Shown here: piece by piece, positions 26,660 through 35,408 of the stretch
Position numbering within the stretch: position 1 is the first letter of the stretch
Layout of the letters: each line of letters starts with the position of its first letter
Assembly: GCA_046329585.1 (NCBI GenBank)
Contig: JAXLUI010000001.1
Location: 1,364,001-1,428,000, forward strand
Length of the DNA: 64,000 bases
Direction: 5' to 3'
Source: DLKC01 sp002478885
GTDB taxonomy: Bacteria > Bacteroidota > Bacteroidia > Chitinophagales > Chitinophagaceae
Translations under genes and position numbers: made by a program
Notes under the pieces: generated by a model
What the model was told of the DNA's origin: nothing
The model's input: only the letters and a program-made list of their open reading frames with translations
Database searches by the model: none

Positions 26660-28254
26660 TGAAAAAGATTATTGCACTTACCGTATTGTATAGCCTGTGT
26701 TTTTCAGTATTAGATGCCCAGGTATCATATGAAAGAATAGCGAACGCTGAGAATGAACCGTCAGGTTGGTTCACTTATTCAGGCAACTACCACTCAACTA
26801 GGTATTCAAGCCTGAGCCAAATTAACAAAAACAATGTTCAAAAGTTGGCGCCTGTGTGGGTATACCAGTTAAAGAACCCGGGCACATTTGAAACAACTCC
26901 TATTGTTGCAGATAAAGTAATGTACATCTCAGAACCTCCAAGTACTGTTACAGCCATAGACATTGCAACCGGGAGAAGCATCTGGAGCTATACTCCCAAC
27001 ATTCCTAAAGATGTGAAGTTTCCTGGCTATGGCCCATTGAACAGGGGTGTGGCTATTTTAAACAATAACATTTATGTGGGCACATTAAACGCACATCTCT
27101 TATGTCTCGATGCCAGATCAGGTGTGCTGAAATGGGATGTTGTGGTTGCTGACAATAAGTTAGGGTACGGCATAACCGGCGCTCCCCTTGCAGTAAACAA
27201 CAAAATAATCGTGGGCATAAGCGGTGGCGAAGCAGGCATACGAGGGTTTCTCGATGCATTTGATGCGACCACAGGCAAAAGAGTCTGGCATCTTTATACT
27301 ATTCCTGCAAAGGGAGAACCTGGTAACGAAACATGGGAAGGAGATAGCTGGAAAACCGGCGGCGCACCAACCTGGGTAACCGGTTCTTATGATAAAGAGC
27401 TAAACCTGCTCTATTGGGGAATTGGTAACCCCGGCCCCGACTGGAATGCCGATCACAGGGCTGGTGATAATTTGTACACCTGCTCTGTACTCGCCATTAA
27501 CCCGGAAACGGGTAAACTGGCCTGGCATTTTCAATTTACGCCGCATGACACGCACGATTGGGACGCCAATCAAATACCGGTATTAATTGACGTAAAAGTG
27601 GGCGGCGTTTTGCGTAAGGTATTGGCCACTGCAAACAGAAATGGTTTTTATTATGTGCTGGACCGAAAAACGGGGAAATTCATTGCCGGCAAGGCCTACG
27701 CAAGACAAACATGGGCCAAAGGCCTCGACTCCACCGGTAGGCCGATTCTGATACCCGGGAAAGAACCAACCGAAAAAGGCAATCTCGTATATCCAAGTTT
27801 GCAGGGCGCCACCAATTGGTTCAGTCCTTCATACAGTCCTGGCACCGGCCTTTTCTATGTTTCCGTTAGAGAAATTGGCTCGCTATATTTTAAAAGAGAA
27901 GTCACCTATAAACCCGGTGATTATTTTATGGGTGGCGGTGAGCAAATGCTTCCGGGCGACAATGCCTGGGGTGCGGTAAGGGCTTTAGACCCGGCCACTG
28001 GTAATATTAAATGGGAGTTCAAGTTGCAGTCACCACCATGGTGTGGAGTATTATCTACTGCAGGAGGGCTAATCTTCAGCGGCACTACAGAAGGCAATTT
28101 CTTTGCGTTGGATGCCGAGACAGGCAAATCAAAATGGCAGTTTCAAACGGGTGGGGGCATTTATGCAAACCCGATGACATTTTCTGTCAATGGTCAACAA
28201 AGAATTGCTATAGCTGCAGGAAATACATTAATGGTGTTCGGTCTTGTACAATAA
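26659..28254 (+). CDS. PQQ-dependent dehydrogenase (alcohol/sugar type), eight-bladed propeller
   Basis: A 531-residue periplasmic enzyme. A signal peptide (ending LDAQ) is followed by a propeller with repeated tryptophan-docking motifs (ATGRSIWSY, ATGKRVWHLY, ATGNIKWEF, ETGKSKWQF). Active-site signatures are GGAPTWVTGSYD, GIGNPGPDWNADHR..DN and TPHDTHDWDAN, the last carrying the likely catalytic Asp. The vicinal cysteine pair of methanol and ethanol dehydrogenases is not visible. Two residues after the WD motif is Asn, not the Asp of lanthanide enzymes, so calcium use is more likely. The upstream cytochrome is the probable electron acceptor. Substrate unknown. The TTG one codon upstream is less likely than ATG 26659. 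Confidence 0.85.
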   Translation: MKKIIALTVLYSLCFSVLDAQVSYERIANAENEPSGWFTYSGNYHSTRYSSLSQINKNNVQKLAPVWVYQLKNPGTFETTPIVADKVMYISEPPSTVTAIDIATGRSIWSYTPNIPKDVKFPGYGPLNRGVAILNNNIYVGTLNAHLLCLDARSGVLKWDVVVADNKLGYGITGAPLAVNNKIIVGISGGEAGIRGFLDAFDATTGKRVWHLYTIPAKGEPGNETWEGDSWKTGGAPTWVTGSYDKELNLLYWGIGNPGPDWNADHRAGDNLYTCSVLAINPETGKLAWHFQFTPHDTHDWDANQIPVLIDVKVGGVLRKVLATANRNGFYYVLDRKTGKFIAGKAYARQTWAKGLDSTGRPILIPGKEPTEKGNLVYPSLQGATNWFSPSYSPGTGLFYVSVREIGSLYFKREVTYKPGDYFMGGGEQMLPGDNAWGAVRALDPATGNIKWEFKLQSPPWCGVLSTAGGLIFSGTTEGNFFALDAETGKSKWQFQTGGGIYANPMTFSVNGQQRIAIAAGNTLMVFGLVQ

Positions 28255-28335
28255 AGTAAATTTATTACAGCACTTCTGCTTTTCAAATTTTGGTGCAGGT
28301 ATAAATAGTTTTTGAAGTCCGGCATTGGTATCTTA

Positions 28336-28366
28336 TGGCATCATTTTTTGCGCCGCACTCTTGTAC
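28336..28366 (-). repeat. dispersed repeat half-site between convergent genes
   Basis: On the minus strand this reads GTACAAGAGTGCGGCGCAAA followed by a degenerate GATGCCA end. It lies in the 206-base gap between the convergent PQQ dehydrogenase and M1 peptidase genes. Confidence 0.6.
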
Positions 28367-28460
28367 GTCCATACCTGCTTCAGCTAACATAAACAACAGC
28401 AAAAGCATGTAACATCGCCGGTGTGGTTCAAAAGGAAAAACCTTGCAATTAAAAAGATCA

Positions 28461-30059
28461 TCATTTAAGCCTTTTCACTGTTGCTTCAAATAAAAGATTT
28501 GAGTGAGGGTCGATCGTGATTTGCAAAGGTTCGAATGCAATTGGCAAAGTTACCTGCATTAGCCTGTCCATTACCTGTATATTGCTTGAGATGGTCTTTT
28601 CTGCATTGACAAACACGATCTCTAACGGAAATTGAAAAACTGCTTTTTGTGTTTGCTCAATCTTTAAAGTCACCGATTTTTTGCTATCGTTATAACTCCA
28701 GCTGATATTTAATGTTGGTTGCCCGGGTGTGTAAACCCACTGATGAAAAAAGTCTGTCAGGTTTTGCTTGCTTACTCCTTCAAAAACGCTTTGCAGATTG
28801 GCCGTGCTTGCATTATGACCCGAATAGGTCGCAAAATAAACCTGCAGTCCTTTAATAAACAGGCTGTCGCCGATTTTCCGGCGCAACATGTGCAAGACCC
28901 ATCCACCTTTCTGGTAGCTGTTCGCGTTGAGCAAAGCCATCGGGTCTGGTGCACTAATGGTATCTACTACGGGTATCATTTGCTTATGCGAAAAACTGAT
29001 TACGTCGTCCCGGTCTTTCTTCATGCGGTTGGCAAGGCTGTCAGCCCCGTATTGGTGCTCGTGATATAAATGCGTCATATAAGTAGCAAAGCCTTCACTT
29101 AACCATAAATGCGGCCAGTCTGTTTCCGTTGCTGAATTACCAAACCACTGGTGTGCTATTTCATGTGCAAGCAGCGACTCCACTCCTTTATCGTTTACGG
29201 AGCCTTCACTATAAAAAACCGCATTGGCATTTTCCAGCGCACCAAAGATGGTTTTGGATTGTACGTTGGCAAGCTTTTTATAAACATACGGGCCAACTTC
29301 TGAGCTGTAAAATGGAATGATTTCCTTTGCTTTTGCATAGCTCTCAAAACCTGCGTCTTTGTTTTCAGGATATACCCAACTGGTAACGGGAATACAATCT
29401 ACAACTCCCGAAAAGCCCACAGCGAAATCAGCCGCACCAAACGCCATCACTTTGGTAGCCAGTGGCACATCTTCCTTCCAATGCGTGAGCTTTAGATTAC
29501 CGGGAAGATTATTTTCCTCTACCTGCAAACCATTTGCGACAACCTGGTAATGTACCGGGGCGGTTACAATAAATTCAACCGATGCCTTATCCGAAAGATG
29601 ATCGTTACAGGGTAACCAGTTATGTGCGCGGTTAGGCCAGTGGTCGCAGAAGAAAGTGCGGTTGCCAAATTTATTCTTTGAAATAATAAGCCCATCGGCA
29701 GGCACGCCTTCGTAAGTGATTTCGTAACTGGCCTCTTCACCCTTATCAGCTATGTCGCCTATGATCAAATGTTGCGCGTCCTGGCTGAACGAAACGTTGC
29801 CATTATTCTTTTTTACAGACAATACATTCATGCCTTTACCGGTAGTGTTTTTTTGCACAAGATCAAGCACAACCTGCTTTACGTCTTTTGTAAATTTTGT
29901 TGTTACGAGTGCAACCGCGTGTACCATATCGTTACTGTCGTTTATTTCCACGGCAAAACGGTAGTGCTGCACATCGAGCCCGTTTTGAGGCACCTGTGCA
30001 AACAAGCACGTAACAATTAAGATAGCTAAACAGGTTATCGTCAATTTTTGTAAATACAT
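28461..30059 (-). CDS. M1-family metallopeptidase (aminopeptidase N-like), exported
   Basis: A protein of about 532 residues. A signal peptide (ending CLFAQ) precedes an N-terminal beta-sandwich. The zinc site is HEIAHQWFGN (HExxH) with the third ligand Glu in LSEGFATYM. The substrate-binding motif appears as GALENAN instead of the usual GAMEN. A short C-terminal part follows; the full ERAP-type domain is absent, as in many compact bacterial M1 enzymes. It would trim amino-terminal residues from peptides in the periplasm. ATG 30059 was chosen since the 26 residues upstream add only an extra hydrophobic stretch. Confidence 0.88.
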   Translation of the reverse strand: MYLQKLTITCLAILIVTCLFAQVPQNGLDVQHYRFAVEINDSNDMVHAVALVTTKFTKDVKQVVLDLVQKNTTGKGMNVLSVKKNNGNVSFSQDAQHLIIGDIADKGEEASYEITYEGVPADGLIISKNKFGNRTFFCDHWPNRAHNWLPCNDHLSDKASVEFIVTAPVHYQVVANGLQVEENNLPGNLKLTHWKEDVPLATKVMAFGAADFAVGFSGVVDCIPVTSWVYPENKDAGFESYAKAKEIIPFYSSEVGPYVYKKLANVQSKTIFGALENANAVFYSEGSVNDKGVESLLAHEIAHQWFGNSATETDWPHLWLSEGFATYMTHLYHEHQYGADSLANRMKKDRDDVISFSHKQMIPVVDTISAPDPMALLNANSYQKGGWVLHMLRRKIGDSLFIKGLQVYFATYSGHNASTANLQSVFEGVSKQNLTDFFHQWVYTPGQPTLNISWSYNDSKKSVTLKIEQTQKAVFQFPLEIVFVNAEKTISSNIQVMDRLMQVTLPIAFEPLQITIDPHSNLLFEATVKRLK

Positions 30060-30179
30060 CCGAAAATTATTTGCACTAAAATAAATGATTAAGGCAATGC
30101 CGGTAAAAAAATAATGAAGAAGAAAATGCATCATCATTTTGTTGCAACGTAGGTTCTGTTCATAAAAGTTACGAGCGCC

Positions 30180-30194
30180 GAAGTGAGTGATGCC
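30180..30194 (+). repeat. degenerate dispersed repeat half-site, form B
   Basis: GAAGTGAGTGATGCC keeps the 5' half of form B fused to the GATGCC end; the ACACAACAGGC part between them is lost. A GCCGGC lies downstream. Confidence 0.45.
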
Positions 30195-30258
30195 TTATCG
30201 GCCGGCACTATAGCAGAACAGCATATGCCATGAAAAACTGTGGTCGGTAACATACATT

Positions 30259-30281
30259 AAAAAACCCGGCATATACCGGGT
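30259..30281 (-). terminator. rho-independent terminator of the 147-residue membrane protein gene
   Basis: On the minus strand a perfect six-pair stem ACCCGG/CCGGGT with a six-base loop runs into six T residues. It lies 24 bases after the stop codon at 30306. Confidence 0.8.
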
Positions 30282-30305
30282 GTTACGCTTCAAGAAAATA
30301 TGTCA

Positions 30306-30749
30306 TCAGTTCATGCCGGGGAACCAGGGCCTGCCAACGGCTTCACGCATTGGCCAGGGAACAATGGCAAGAATAAGAATAAGCGCAATTGCATAAAACA
30401 CGGCGGTGCGTTTGGCATTACCTGATTTTTTTAGCGAGATATGTCCAACCGTTATAAACACAATCGCTGCCAACATTCCTACAGGATGCTCCACCGCCCA
30501 GAAACGTTTGGCGCTGTCTTGCATAGCCGCTTCCAAACCATATTGCTGAATTATTGCATAACCGGAGCCGCCAGCGAAATACTGGTACAACCCGATTAGT
30601 AACGTTGTGTGGGCTGCTATCAGCAACCATTTGCTTAATGCGACTTTGTTAGTGACGGTAGACGATAATAATCTCAAGATATTGAACACTAGCAGAAGCA
30701 CTATTGCCCAGCGTAAAATACTATGCAATGCCAACAGAATATTATACAT
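30306..30749 (-). CDS. four-helix membrane protein with conserved-looking histidines
   Basis: A 147-residue protein with about four hydrophobic helices. Histidines lie in or beside the helices: LLALHSILRW, IAAHTTLL, AVEHPVG and VGHISL. Such spacing could bind haem b, as in small cytochrome b-like proteins, but this is only inference. The C-terminus PWPMREAVGRPWFPGMN is short and polar. It has its own terminator and lies 71 bases downstream of the TolB-like gene on the same strand. Similar proteins occur in Bacteroidota as uncharacterised membrane proteins. Confidence 0.6.
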   Translation of the reverse strand: MYNILLALHSILRWAIVLLLVFNILRLLSSTVTNKVALSKWLLIAAHTTLLIGLYQYFAGGSGYAIIQQYGLEAAMQDSAKRFWAVEHPVGMLAAIVFITVGHISLKKSGNAKRTAVFYAIALILILAIVPWPMREAVGRPWFPGMN

Positions 30750-30820
30750 ACCTTTTTAATTTTAAACAAATCTAACCTGCTGAACGCAGAATCTCAAAAT
30801 TAAAGCGTAACCGATTTGTA

Positions 30821-31957
30821 TTAATCGGCCCAGTCTGCAACAAATACATTCGTATCTCTTGTACCGCCGTTGTTGCGGTTGGAAGAAAAGATGAGTTTCT
30901 TTCCGTCGTGGCTAAACATAGGAAATGCATCAAAACCTTTATCGCGGCTTATCTTCTCGAGGCCTGAACCATCAAAATTTATGAGGTACATGTTGAATGG
31001 AAACCCTCTTTTGTATTCGTGGTTGCTGCAAAAAATAATATGCTTACTATCGGGGGTAAAATTAGGTGCCCAGTTGGCTTGCCCGAGGTTGGTTACCTGT
31101 CTAGCATTGCTGCCATCTGTATCGGCAATAAATACTTCCATTCGCGTTGGGGCAACCAAACCATCAGCAAGCAGTTGCTTGTATTCGGCAACAGCAGAAT
31201 CACCTTTCGGCCTGCTCGCACGCCATACGATCTTTTTGCCGTCGGGGCTAAACCAGGCGCCGCCATCGTAACCAAGTTCGTTCGTTACCTGTTTCACCTT
31301 TTTTGTTTTCAGGTCCATAATATATAAATCGAGATCACCATTGCGTATGGACGTGAACAGCATTTTCTTGCCATCCGGAGAAAGGGTTGCTTCAGCATCG
31401 TAACCTGGCGTGTTGGTCAGTTGCTCTACGATATTGCCATTCAGGTCGGCCATGAAAATATCATAGCTCGCATAAACCGGCCAAATGTACTTATTGCCAT
31501 ATTTGCTGCGGTCGGGCGTTGGCGGGCAACTATCTCCACCCAAATGAGTAGAGGCGTAAACAATGTGCTTGTTGTCGGGCATAAAGTAACCACAAGTAAC
31601 GCGCCCTTTGCCACTGCTAACCATTTTGTAGGTAAACGGTGTAGCAATATCTGCAGGCAGGCTGCCAACAAACATGTGGTCGCAGAGCAGGCCCTCTTTG
31701 GGGTTGGTGCGCTGAAAAATAATGTGTTTGTCATCGTAACTCCAGTACGCTTCTGCATTGTCGCCACCTACGGTTAACTGGCGCACATTTTTAAAATGTC
31801 GCTCCTCTGCATAATGTACAGAGTCTGCTTGCGCAAAAGTGGCTGCTGAAACAACAACGCAACCAACAATAAAAACGGATTTTTTTATGATCCCGGCTAT
31901 TGAAAAACTATTAAACTTTACTTGCGTCGCACTCTTGTGCTGTCTCGCTTTATTCAT
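30821..31957 (-). CDS. TolB-like WD40/PD40 beta-propeller protein, exported
   Basis: A 378-residue protein. A signal-like helix (FIVGCVVVSAATFAQ) ends near residue 43. Repeated propeller motifs follow: DAEATLSPDGKKMLFTS, GGAWFSPDGKKIVWRAS, WAPNFTPDSKHIIFCSN and FDAFPMFSHDGKKLIFSSN, as in TolB and PD40 proteins. It may bind a partner in the periplasm or be a receptor-like lid; no enzyme domain is attached. The first 15 codons include a copy of the dispersed repeat (HKSATQ from AAGAGTGCGACGCAA). No other ATG, GTG or TTG lies between it and the signal helix, so this start seems real unless a rarer codon is used. Confidence 0.75.
   Translation of the reverse strand: MNKARQHKSATQVKFNSFSIAGIIKKSVFIVGCVVVSAATFAQADSVHYAEERHFKNVRQLTVGGDNAEAYWSYDDKHIIFQRTNPKEGLLCDHMFVGSLPADIATPFTYKMVSSGKGRVTCGYFMPDNKHIVYASTHLGGDSCPPTPDRSKYGNKYIWPVYASYDIFMADLNGNIVEQLTNTPGYDAEATLSPDGKKMLFTSIRNGDLDLYIMDLKTKKVKQVTNELGYDGGAWFSPDGKKIVWRASRPKGDSAVAEYKQLLADGLVAPTRMEVFIADTDGSNARQVTNLGQANWAPNFTPDSKHIIFCSNHEYKRGFPFNMYLINFDGSGLEKISRDKGFDAFPMFSHDGKKLIFSSNRNNGGTRDTNVFVADWAD
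31921..31940 (-). repeat. dispersed repeat half-site overlapping a coding start
   Basis: On the minus strand this reads GCACAAGAGTGCGACGCAAG. It lies inside codons 6-13 of the TolB-like gene. Confidence 0.75.
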
Positions 31958-32228
31958 CTGGCAATTTTATTTTGAAGCATTTATACTGGCTCACATTTTT
32001 TGAATTGCCAGTTGCCGGGTTCATTTCTTTATTGCTTAATCACCCCCCGCAACTGGCTAATCCAGGTTTGTAACAACGGCCTCGTTCCGGCATCATTACG
32101 TTACACTAATTAATATTTTCCGGTCGGTTAATAACTAGCCGGGTACCTGGTTTAGATAATTTTTTGCAAAAGTAGGGGTATGGGGAAAGGCTTTTGTCAA
32201 AAAAAAGTCACAAACAGTCTTTGGCGTT

Positions 32229-32236
32229 TATTTTTG
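32229..32236 (+). promoter_or_regulatory. TATTTTTG box 4 bases before a start codon
   Basis: TATTTTTG matches the Bacteroidota -7 element TAnnTTTG. It ends 4 bases before ATG 32241, so the transcript would be leaderless or nearly so. No good -33 TTTG was found at the usual distance. Confidence 0.55.
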
Positions 32237-32240
32237 CGGC

Positions 32241-33068
32241 ATGATTAAAGCGGGACTATTTACAACAATATTGAGCTTACTGTTACTTGCGGCTTGCGAT
32301 TCCGGTATTAATAACAGCACTGAAACAAGTAATGGAGCGCCAAATAAAAAAGAAAATGCTATTCCCGGAGAAGTAAAACAATTATACGAAGAGGTAAAGC
32401 TCCACCCCGACAGTGCAGGATTGCGCCTGCGTTTGGCTACATCGCTCGACAGCATAAAATTTTATGAAGAAGCGTTGCAGCAGATGGATAGCCTGATCTC
32501 AAAAGACAGTTTGAATTATGGGCTTTGGTATACCAACGGCCGCATTGCGGAAGATGCCGGCGATACGCTGCAGGCAATGCAAAGTTACGACCGCGCAATA
32601 AGGGTTTATCCCTCTGCCGATGCAATGCTGAGTCTTGCAAACTTATACGCAGAGCAAAAAAATGAGCGTTCATTAATCATTTGCGCCAACGTTAAACGCC
32701 TGAGGCTCGGAAGAGAATACGATGCGCATGCTGCTTTTGTATCTGGCATATACAATGCAAGAACAAAGAACAACCCGGCGGCATTGAAATTCTTTGATGA
32801 ATGTATCGCCAACGACTACACTTACATGGAAGCTTATATTGAAAAAGGACTTTTATATTTCGACAGTAAACAATACAGGGAAGCATTAAATGTATTTAGC
32901 TTTGCCTCAACAGTTAACGCGCTGGATTCCGACCCTTATTACTGGATGGGCCGCTGTTACGAAATGCTGAATGTAAAAGACACAGCGATACTGCGGTTTA
33001 AGCAATCGCTCAACCTGAGTAAAAACGACAAGGCAACAGAAGATGCACTGAAGCGGCTGGGTGAATAG
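32241..33068 (+). CDS. TPR-repeat lipoprotein
   Basis: A 275-residue lipoprotein with signal MIKAGLFTTILSLLLLAAC and Cys19 as the lipidated residue. About five to six TPR-like helix pairs follow (for example YEEALQQMDSLISKDSLNYGLWYTNGR is one unit, split here only for description). The protein ends in NDKATEDALKRLGE. TPR lipoproteins scaffold other proteins at the outer or inner membrane. The gene stands apart from rpe by 89 bases in the same direction. Confidence 0.8.
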   Translation: MIKAGLFTTILSLLLLAACDSGINNSTETSNGAPNKKENAIPGEVKQLYEEVKLHPDSAGLRLRLATSLDSIKFYEEALQQMDSLISKDSLNYGLWYTNGRIAEDAGDTLQAMQSYDRAIRVYPSADAMLSLANLYAEQKNERSLIICANVKRLRLGREYDAHAAFVSGIYNARTKNNPAALKFFDECIANDYTYMEAYIEKGLLYFDSKQYREALNVFSFASTVNALDSDPYYWMGRCYEMLNVKDTAILRFKQSLNLSKNDKATEDALKRLGE

Positions 33069-33157
33069 CCAACTATGATTTGATTAATTATTTTTTGGAT
33101 TTTGTATTTTGATTTCCGCTTCCTGTTTCAAAACAACTAACGAATAAAATAAAACAC

Positions 33158-33805
33158 ATGCCGATCATTGCGCCGTCATTTCTTGCGAGTAATTTTTTAA
33201 GGCTGGAAGAAGAATGTAATATGGTAAACAACAGCGAGGCTGAATGGTTTCACCTCGATGTGATGGATGGCCGCTTTGTGCCCAACATAAGTTTTGGGCT
33301 GCCGGTGATTGAACATATACGGAAAGCAACCACCAAAATATGCGATGTGCACCTGATGATCGAAGAGCCGGGCAAGTATGCCGCTGATTTCAGGAAGGCA
33401 GGCGCCGATAATTTGTGTGTGCACATTGAGGCTTGCCCAAACCTGCATCGCAACATTCAGCAGATAAAAGAACTGGGCATGAAGGCGGGTGTGGCGCTTA
33501 ACCCGCATACACCTGTTCATTTGCTCGTTGATATTTTACACGAAATTGACCTGGTTAACCTGATGAGTGTAAACCCGGGTTTTGGTGGACAGAAGTTTAT
33601 TCCATACACACTCGAGAAAATAAAACAGGTACGGCGCATGATAGATGAGCGCGGACTGAATGTGCATATCGAAATTGATGGTGGCGTTACATTTGACAAT
33701 GCCGCTTCAATTGTTGCGGCTGGAGCTGATGTGCTTGTTGCGGGCAGTACGGTATTTAATTCCAAAGACCCTGTGGGCGCTATCGCCAAACTGAAAAGTC
33801 TCTGA
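33158..33805 (+). CDS. rpe: ribulose-phosphate 3-epimerase
   Basis: A 215-residue TIM-barrel enzyme that interconverts ribulose 5-phosphate and xylulose 5-phosphate in the pentose phosphate pathway. Motifs are APSFLASNF at the N-terminus, HLDVMDGRFVPN with a catalytic Asp, CDVHLMI, VNLMSVNPGFGGQKF and EIDGGV...GADVLVAGS for phosphate binding. Length and motifs match the family throughout. It is cytoplasmic. Confidence 0.97.
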   Translation: MPIIAPSFLASNFLRLEEECNMVNNSEAEWFHLDVMDGRFVPNISFGLPVIEHIRKATTKICDVHLMIEEPGKYAADFRKAGADNLCVHIEACPNLHRNIQQIKELGMKAGVALNPHTPVHLLVDILHEIDLVNLMSVNPGFGGQKFIPYTLEKIKQVRRMIDERGLNVHIEIDGGVTFDNAASIVAAGADVLVAGSTVFNSKDPVGAIAKLKSL

Positions 33806-33810
33806 TAAAC

Positions 33811-33880
33811 CTGCATCGCACTTTATGGCCGCAACAAGGCACAGGAAGTACAAGAGTGCAACGCAACGGGTGTCGCCATG
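33811..33880. repeat. inverted pair of dispersed repeats after rpe
   Basis: The left arm (33811-33825, minus strand) keeps only the TGCATCGCACTTTA part. The right arm (33849-33880) reads TACAAGAGTGCAACGCAACG then GGTGTCGCCATGCC and is followed by GCCGGG. Confidence 0.6.
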
Positions 33881-33965
33881 CCTTACTTGAGCCGGGTACA
33901 AAAAACAAACCGCTCCTTTAACCCTACATTAACCGGGGCGTAAAACAAGTCGATTGCTACATTGT

Positions 33966-33973
33966 TATTTTTG
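33966..33973 (+). promoter_or_regulatory. TATTTTTG box 4 bases before a GTG start
   Basis: This matches the -7 element TAnnTTTG and ends exactly 4 bases before GTG 33978, the same spacing as at 32229 and 58481. Confidence 0.5.
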
Positions 33974-33977
33974 CGTG

Positions 33978-35408
33978 GTGAAAAAACGAATACTTCTTTT
34001 TTCCGTTTTTGTCTGGTGCCTTTACGCAAATGCACAGCAGCCGCCTGCAAACCTTCCGTCATTGATCGATGGCCTTGATTCGAAAATCCCTGTACTGCAT
34101 AAAGGGGAAAGCCCGGAGGATATTATCAGGAAAAAGATTTTTGTAGAGGTAGAGACTGGCAGCAGCTCAGTATATGCCGGTGAGTCGTTTCTTGTTGTTT
34201 ACAAACTATACACGGCGCTGAACAGCCAGGCAAGAATAAGCAAACAACCTCTGTTTAGCGGATGCAGTGTACTGGAATTGTCGGCCCCCGAAGAGCCGGT
34301 GGAGCAAAAAATCAACGGGCTTAAATGGCAGGTTTTTACTATAAGAAAGATACAGTTAACACCGTTACAGGAAGGTACACTTACGCTCGATAAAGTGTAT
34401 GTCGATAACGTCGTGCAATTACTTACGGAAGAAAACCTGGAGCTGACCAATTTTTCTGTACAGGTAAGCAACGAACCGGTAACGGTTGAAGTGAAGCCTT
34501 TGCCTGTACAAGGGAAACCGGAGCAGTTTTCAGGCGTTGTGGGCGACTACAGTATAAAAGCAAGCGTTGACACGAATAATATTCCAGCCGGTGAAAATGC
34601 AACACTAAAAATCACCATTAGCGGAACGGGCAATATTGCCGGGATAAGAACACCGTACATTGAATGGCCGTCAGGCACCGAACACTTCGACGGCACAGAC
34701 ACTCAATATGTAAACCAGCAAACTTTTCCTGTGCAGGGTTCCCGGACGTTTGAAATTCCGTTTATTGGCAGCAAGGAAGGAAACGTTACGATTCCGTCTG
34801 TGAAATTTTCATTTTTTGAGCCGGTAACAAAAACATATAAAATCATAGGCAGTGACAGCATTGCTGTAACATTTGAAAAAACGGTGAGCAGGGCCGACCA
34901 GCTAACGAATATTGTTACAGAAGATGTGTCGAATAAAAAATACCTGTGGATAGTGGCCGCCATTGCAATAGTTGTGATTACGGTTAAACTTTTGGCAGAT
35001 TGGTGGAAAAAAGGAAACGCGAAGGCAAACAGTGAACGTTCAAACGATGGCATACAACCCGTAACAACTGAAATAAAGGAGACCGACCCGGCCGAGATTT
35101 TTAATGACCTCAACCAGTTGGGAAATGTAGAAGACCTGCACCAATTCCTGGGCAAAACCAAAATTTTGTTGAGCAAGGCAATCAGCGAAAAAACAGGAAT
35201 GTCTGCCGATAACGAAAAATCGTTGCTAAACGGCCTCGGTGCTCACAAACTGTATAGTCCTTTATATGACGATGCGAGTAAGATATACAGGGATTGTAAC
35301 AGAAATCTCTATGCCCCTTTGCCAGACGAACAAATAAAAGAAACCATCTATTTTGAAGTTACTGCTGTAATAAAACAACTGTATTCACATCAATCGGTGA
35401 ACTTGTAA
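33978..35408 (+). CDS. BatD-like (oxygen tolerance) membrane-anchored protein
   Basis: A protein of about 476 residues. The signal peptide (KKRILLFSVFVWCLYANAQ) leads Ig-like BatD domains, with FVEVETGSSSVYAGESFLVVYKLY split over the first strands and a later GNIAGIRTP, PSGTEHFD and FEIPFIGSKEGNVTIPSVKF. One helix (about KYLWIVAAIAIVVITVKLL) anchors it, and about 130 cytoplasmic residues follow. BatD normally sits with MoxR and BatA/B genes, but here its neighbours are rpe and a two-component system. GTG 33978 is preferred over TTG 33954. It ends inside the convergent response regulator gene by 19 bases. Confidence 0.75.
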   Translation: MKKRILLFSVFVWCLYANAQQPPANLPSLIDGLDSKIPVLHKGESPEDIIRKKIFVEVETGSSSVYAGESFLVVYKLYTALNSQARISKQPLFSGCSVLELSAPEEPVEQKINGLKWQVFTIRKIQLTPLQEGTLTLDKVYVDNVVQLLTEENLELTNFSVQVSNEPVTVEVKPLPVQGKPEQFSGVVGDYSIKASVDTNNIPAGENATLKITISGTGNIAGIRTPYIEWPSGTEHFDGTDTQYVNQQTFPVQGSRTFEIPFIGSKEGNVTIPSVKFSFFEPVTKTYKIIGSDSIAVTFEKTVSRADQLTNIVTEDVSNKKYLWIVAAIAIVVITVKLLADWWKKGNAKANSERSNDGIQPVTTEIKETDPAEIFNDLNQLGNVEDLHQFLGKTKILLSKAISEKTGMSADNEKSLLNGLGAHKLYSPLYDDASKIYRDCNRNLYAPLPDEQIKETIYFEVTAVIKQLYSHQSVNL

